Positions 60,545 through 64,000 of a DNA stretch of 64,000 bases are shown one piece after another (the stretch's first letter is position 1; each line of letters opens with the position of its first letter). Source of the stretch: Bradyrhizobium erythrophlei (GTDB lineage: Bacteria > Pseudomonadota > Alphaproteobacteria > Rhizobiales > Xanthobacteraceae). The position numbers and the translations under genes are program-made. Location: positions 620,001 to 684,000 of the forward strand of contig FSRD01000002.1 of NCBI GenBank assembly GCA_900129675.1, given 5' to 3'. The notes under the pieces were generated by a model. It did no database searches. It saw only the letters and a list, made by a program, of their open reading frames with translations, and was not told the DNA's origin.

Positions 60545-60784
60545 CTAGCCGCACTTCTCATGTACCTGCGGGCCGTATTTCTGTACCACCGCTTTGATGG
60601 CGATGTGTGCCAGCTTAATGCGGTGCCGCACACCCATTTTCCAAGCGGTCACTACCGCCATCGCCGCCACACGCTGGACCTCAACAAATTTCTCCGCCTG
60701 CCCGGTGCGTTCAAGGTAATTCATCGCAGTATCGAGGGCCTCGTCCATAGCGTTATCAAAGTCGCCGATAGGCCACGGATACAT
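60545..60784 (-). CDS. Small hypothetical protein, 79 aa
   Basis: IGDFDNAMDEALDTAMNYLERTGQAEKF, then AAMAVVTAWKMGVRHRIKLAHIAI. A helical small protein; similar sequences ('AL.YLERTGQAEKF..V...AA.A') occur in Bradyrhizobium. Start 60784 (MYPWPI) preferred; frame open to 60823. Confidence 0.6.
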   Translation of the reverse strand: MYPWPIGDFDNAMDEALDTAMNYLERTGQAEKFVEVQRVAAMAVVTAWKMGVRHRIKLAHIAIKAVVQKYGPQVHEKCG

Positions 60785-61018
60785 GACACGCTCCGAGACT
60801 TTTCTCGGAAATAAAAACGCCAAAACCCTGCCAAGCGTTCCTGGGTTCCGGCTACTCGAACAGGTTCGCCCCGGCTGATCGCCAGTTTACTGCTGCTCCT
60901 TCGGAATTGCTCCGACCGGTTGATCACGTAGCGGCTTCGAGGTCTCTTCGGCAGGCATGGTGGTTCTTAGCTCGGACGCCGCGCAATCGCCCGCCCAGAG
61001 CTTTGTCCCCTTGACCGT

Positions 61019-62113
61019 TGTCCCTGTCGGAAACCTAATCCGGCTGGCAAGTGAGGCCGAATCGCGCAATGTTTCTAGCTTATGAGAGAAGCTTGCAGCC
61101 TGGTCTGGTCGGTGCTGGTGCTATTGTTCCGGTCGCGGGCCTCGTTGGAAGCTGAGATCCTGATCCTTCGTCATCAGCTTAACATCCAGCGACGGCACCT
61201 GCCAAAGAGACTGACTTTCAGTGCCATGGATCGCCTGATCTTTGTTGGGCTGTCTCGTTTGGCGCCAAGTACCCTCAATGCGCTGACGATTGTGAAGCCG
61301 GAGACTGTCGTCCGTTGGCATCGTGCCGGGTTCAGATCTTACTGGCGCTGGAAATCACGACCTCGTTCCGGCCGACCGACGGTTGCGGTCGAAATACGAC
61401 GGCTGGTCCGCGAGATGAGCATTGCCAATCCTCTGTGGGGAGCGCCGCGGATTCATGGAGAGTTGCTCAAGCTCGGTATCGAGATCGGCCAGACCAGCGT
61501 CGCCAAATACATGGTCAGGCGGAGACACCCGCCGTCGCAAGGCTGGAGAACCTTTATCCGCAATCACGCTGATGGGATCGCTGCGATGGATATGTTCGTC
61601 GTGCCGACAATCTCGTTTCGCCTGCTCTATGGATTGCTGATCATGGGGCACGGCCGGCGACATATTCTGTGGTTTGGCGTCACAGCGCATCCAACCGCAG
61701 AATGGATCGCAAATCAGGTCGCGCAAGCATGCGGTTGGGAGCAGGCTCCCCGCTATCTCATCCGTGACCGGGACGGGGCTTATGGTGAGGTCTTTATCCG
61801 CAGACTCCGATCGATAGGCATTCGCGATCGACCGACGTCGCCGCGCTCCCCTTGGCAAAATGGATATGCTGAAAGGCTGATCGGTTCGATCCGCAGGGAA
61901 TGCGTTGACCACGTCATAGTATTCAGCGAGCGCCACCTCCGTCACCTACTGCTCTGTTACATGAAATATTACAATGGGTCTCGCACGCATCTATCCCTGG
62001 AGAAAGATGCACCGGTCTCACGCGCCGTCGATCGCGCTGGGCACATTCTTTGTCGCCCAATCTTAGGCGGACTCCACCACCGATACTCCCGGATTTAATT
62101 TACGACAGGCACA
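61019..62113 (+). mobile_element. 1,095-bp rve-type insertion sequence
   Basis: Inverted ends: TGTCCCTGTCGGAAACCTAA at 61019 and TGTGCCTGTCGTAAATTAAA from 62113. Same size and organisation as 8004-9098. On the right it cuts the C-terminus of the serine recombinase gene. On the left it ends a short minus-strand frame (60887 on) that may be another cut gene. Confidence 0.85.
61082..62098 (+). CDS. rve-type DDE transposase, 338 aa
   Basis: Complete relative of the proteins at 8019 and 37671: SRASLEAEILILRHQLNIQRR, VVRWHRAGFRSYWRWKSRPR, AAMDMFVVPTISF (Asp), LIRDRDGAYG (Asp), SPWQNGYAERLIGSIRREC (Glu), ending GGLHHRYSRI. Confidence 0.9.
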   Translation: MREACSLVWSVLVLLFRSRASLEAEILILRHQLNIQRRHLPKRLTFSAMDRLIFVGLSRLAPSTLNALTIVKPETVVRWHRAGFRSYWRWKSRPRSGRPTVAVEIRRLVREMSIANPLWGAPRIHGELLKLGIEIGQTSVAKYMVRRRHPPSQGWRTFIRNHADGIAAMDMFVVPTISFRLLYGLLIMGHGRRHILWFGVTAHPTAEWIANQVAQACGWEQAPRYLIRDRDGAYGEVFIRRLRSIGIRDRPTSPRSPWQNGYAERLIGSIRRECVDHVIVFSERHLRHLLLCYMKYYNGSRTHLSLEKDAPVSRAVDRAGHILCRPILGGLHHRYSRI

Positions 62114-63775
62114 GGCGAGCATGTCGGCGGAGATGCTGTTGCGCTGTCCGCGGCGACGCCTCGGCAGGCGCAGTTCGGTATGAACGCCGCCCATCCAATG
62201 GATCAGGAGAACGATCTCTGACGCTTCGTCATCGATATCGGCGACCACCTCGTGGATGACGGTGCGCACGATTCGCTTCTTGAGCCTCGCGTCGGTCGGC
62301 GGCGCCGACCAGACAGCCTTGAGATCAGCGGCCAGCGCGGCGACGTGTCCTGGCGAGCGTGATGGTTCCGATGTCGAGGCATCATGCGCGGCAATCCTGG
62401 TCTCGATCTCGCCTACACGTGTGAGCGCGCTGTTCCATCGCAACTCCAGTTCCGCCGCGATCAGCCGGTTCTGCGGATCGATGGCGTCATACTGGCGGAA
62501 TGCCCGATCGGCGCGGTAGCGCGCCGCCTCGAGGTCGCGCGCCAGCGCCTCACGAACCTGATCGCGGCGGCTGGCCGCTTGGGCTTCGGCCTCGACGGCC
62601 GCAGCTATCGCTGCCGGTTCGACAACCCGCAGAAGAGCTTCCTCGACGGCGTCGTCGACACGCAATCCTCCGAATGCGATGCAGCGTGGCTCGCCATTGT
62701 CGAGCGAACCCCGCCAACAGGAATAGCGCGGAATGTTATGCTTGGTGCCTGTGTAGCGGACCGTCAGCTTGCGTCCGCAACGCCGGCAGCGGACAAGGCC
62801 GGCGAGCAAAGCGTCGCCGTGCTTCGGCGCTCCGTGATGTCGGCCTGTGGGCAAGTTGTCGCTCACCATCTTGCGGATCGCCTCCGACCGCTCCCAGCTG
62901 ACGTAACCCTCATGGACGCCTGGGATCAGCGCCAGCCATTCGGCTCGCGCCTTACGACGGCTCCTGGGTCGGATCACGCCTGCGGCTGCATCATATCCTG
63001 TCGCGACACGACTCTTACCATAGGCGTAGGCGCCGCCGTAGATCGGGTTCTCGATCATCCGGTGGATGGTGGTATAGTGCGGCCTGCGCCAGACCACGTC
63101 ACCATTATGGCGCTTGGCGGGCAAGTCCAGCCCATGCTCAATGAACCAGAGCAGCGCTTGCCGGACACTGCCGAGTTCGGCCACCTTGTCGAAGACGAGG
63201 ATGATGGCCTCCTGGACACGGCGATCGGGATCCTTCTCGAGCCTGTCGCCGACCTTCACGAAGCCGACCGGGGCAGCGACGATGAGTTCGCCGCGCCGGG
63301 CCTTCTCATAGCGGGCCGACAGCGAACGCTGGCGCAGAAGATCGAGCTCGTACTCGTTGAGGCTGCCCTTCAATCCCAGCAACAGCCGGTCGTTGCCCTG
63401 ACGCGGCGCATAGACCGTCTCCTGATCGATCAGCACGGTATCGACGACGCGGCACATCTCGATCAGCTGCTGCCAGTCACGGCTGTTGCGGGCGAAACGC
63501 GAGACTTCCCGCGCCGCGACCGCACCGACCTTGCCCAGGCAGACCTCGGCCACCATTCGATCAAAGCCGGCGCGCGCGACGCCGCCTGCCGCCGAGCGCC
63601 CGAGATCGTCATCGACCGTTTCGATGCGAGACCAGCCCAGCGCCGTCAGACGATCGCGCATCGCATATTGCAAGGCGCTGCTCTCGCGATTGTGGAGAAC
63701 CTGATGGGCGGAGGACTGCCGTACATACAGGATCGCCTTTCGCTCCAGATGATGCGGCCTGATCTTCTCAGACAT
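62063..63775 (-). CDS. Serine recombinase, C-terminus cut by IS
   Basis: A 570-aa serine recombinase: resolvase domain with AILYVRQSSAHQV (catalytic Ser about 20), REVSRFARNSRDW, recombinase domain (GGAYAYGKSRVATGY), a zinc ribbon (LVRCRRCGRKLTVRY ... CWRG ... C) and a coiled coil. After NSISADMLA the sequence enters the IS at 62113; the last 17 residues are IS-encoded. Overlaps the small upstream gene by 8 bp. Confidence 0.88.
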   Translation of the reverse strand: MSEKIRPHHLERKAILYVRQSSAHQVLHNRESSALQYAMRDRLTALGWSRIETVDDDLGRSAAGGVARAGFDRMVAEVCLGKVGAVAAREVSRFARNSRDWQQLIEMCRVVDTVLIDQETVYAPRQGNDRLLLGLKGSLNEYELDLLRQRSLSARYEKARRGELIVAAPVGFVKVGDRLEKDPDRRVQEAIILVFDKVAELGSVRQALLWFIEHGLDLPAKRHNGDVVWRRPHYTTIHRMIENPIYGGAYAYGKSRVATGYDAAAGVIRPRSRRKARAEWLALIPGVHEGYVSWERSEAIRKMVSDNLPTGRHHGAPKHGDALLAGLVRCRRCGRKLTVRYTGTKHNIPRYSCWRGSLDNGEPRCIAFGGLRVDDAVEEALLRVVEPAAIAAAVEAEAQAASRRDQVREALARDLEAARYRADRAFRQYDAIDPQNRLIAAELELRWNSALTRVGEIETRIAAHDASTSEPSRSPGHVAALAADLKAVWSAPPTDARLKKRIVRTVIHEVVADIDDEASEIVLLIHWMGGVHTELRLPRRRRGQRNSISADMLACACRKLNPGVSVVESA

Positions 63776-63989
63776 CATGACGCATCTCCTCCCTTTGCCG
63801 GAGGTCGCCGTCGGCGTGGCCGAAGATCAGGCGAACCATCAGCTTCGTCAGCGTATGGCGCGTCTCGGCGGGCAACGCCTGCCATTGCGGCGTCTGCGCC
63901 GCGGCGTAGGGCGGGTCGCAGAACAGATCGAACTGACGTGCATTGCTGTGAGGATGGCGATGAGCGATAGGCGGGCGCGGCATGGACAT
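63768..63989 (-). CDS. Small recombinase-associated protein, 73 aa
   Basis: NARQFDLFCDPPYAAAQTPQ, then WQALPAETRHTLTKLMVRLI and FGHADGD. Small proteins of this kind are commonly encoded directly before such serine recombinases and may belong to the same mobile unit. No function known. Start 63989 or 63983. Confidence 0.65.
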   Translation of the reverse strand: MSMPRPPIAHRHPHSNARQFDLFCDPPYAAAQTPQWQALPAETRHTLTKLMVRLIFGHADGDLRQREEMRHDV

Positions 63990-64000
63990 CTCCCCGATTC

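Noticed and set aside
62384..63970. 528-aa plus-strand frame opposite the serine recombinase
   Set aside because: Shadow; the recombinase motifs are on the minus strand.

Overview
The window looks like the accessory part of a high-GC alphaproteobacterial chromosome or megaplasmid, most likely Bradyrhizobium or a close relative. This rests on protein style (small Bradyrhizobium-type hypothetical proteins, CcbP-like protein, LTXXQ protein) and on several dispersed intergenic repeats typical of that group. No rRNA, complete tRNA or core housekeeping cluster is visible.

Layout. 0-5.4 kb: hypothetical genes, a shikimate-kinase-like NTPase, a CcbP-like protein, then remnants of an integrative element (relaxase scrap, small element gene, large serine recombinase, two degenerate tRNA 3' halves). 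5.6-9.1 kb: an IS200-like tnpA split by a complete group II intron, then a 1,095-bp IS that cuts the end of a thioredoxin-domain gene. 9-31 kb: a metal and redox stress island. It holds HAD/NrtS/DUF255 genes, a mercury operon (merR, merT, merP and a MerB-MerA fusion), a bufferin-type cluster (DUF2282 peptide, DUF692, DUF2063, DoxX), an ECF sigma factor with an NrsF-like anti-sigma factor, a thioredoxin/CcdA/peroxiredoxin set, a DUF427 protein, a TlpA-like protein, and an operon with VKOR, a tetraether-synthase-like radical SAM protein and a methyltransferase. Two IS elements sit in tandem at 22.2-24.6 kb. 31-34 kb: a GFA/YCII/HxlR operon. 34-42 kb: a huge proline-rich pseudo-caspase and a Gly/His-rich LTXXQ protein. 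42-50 kb: IS66 in an alpha/beta hydrolase, an ISNCY-type element with a long target duplication, and gene scraps. 50-64 kb: HAD hydrolase, tyrosine recombinase, Hsp20, PsiE, Bfd/bacterioferritin, rhodanese, another copy of the 1,095-bp IS and a second serine recombinase.

How it works together. The strongest signal is a promoter motif, GTAACC-(15 or 16 nt)-CGAA, found by eye seven times, all between 12.2 and 31.2 kb. Six copies precede bufA, the HAD-nrtS-DUF255 operon, the DUF427 gene, a secreted protein gene, the 27.1-kb hypothetical/TlpA pair, and the VKOR/radical SAM/methyltransferase operon. The seventh has no obvious target because the mer genes now follow it. This suggests one local regulon of the ECF/NrsF pair for copper or thiol/redox stress, with mer inserted into it under its own MerR-type promoter.

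Several genes carry single-base indels in short homopolymers (tnpA, VKOR, Hsp20, bacterioferritin, probably a UDG-like gene). They may be true pseudogenes or sequencing/assembly errors; reads must decide.
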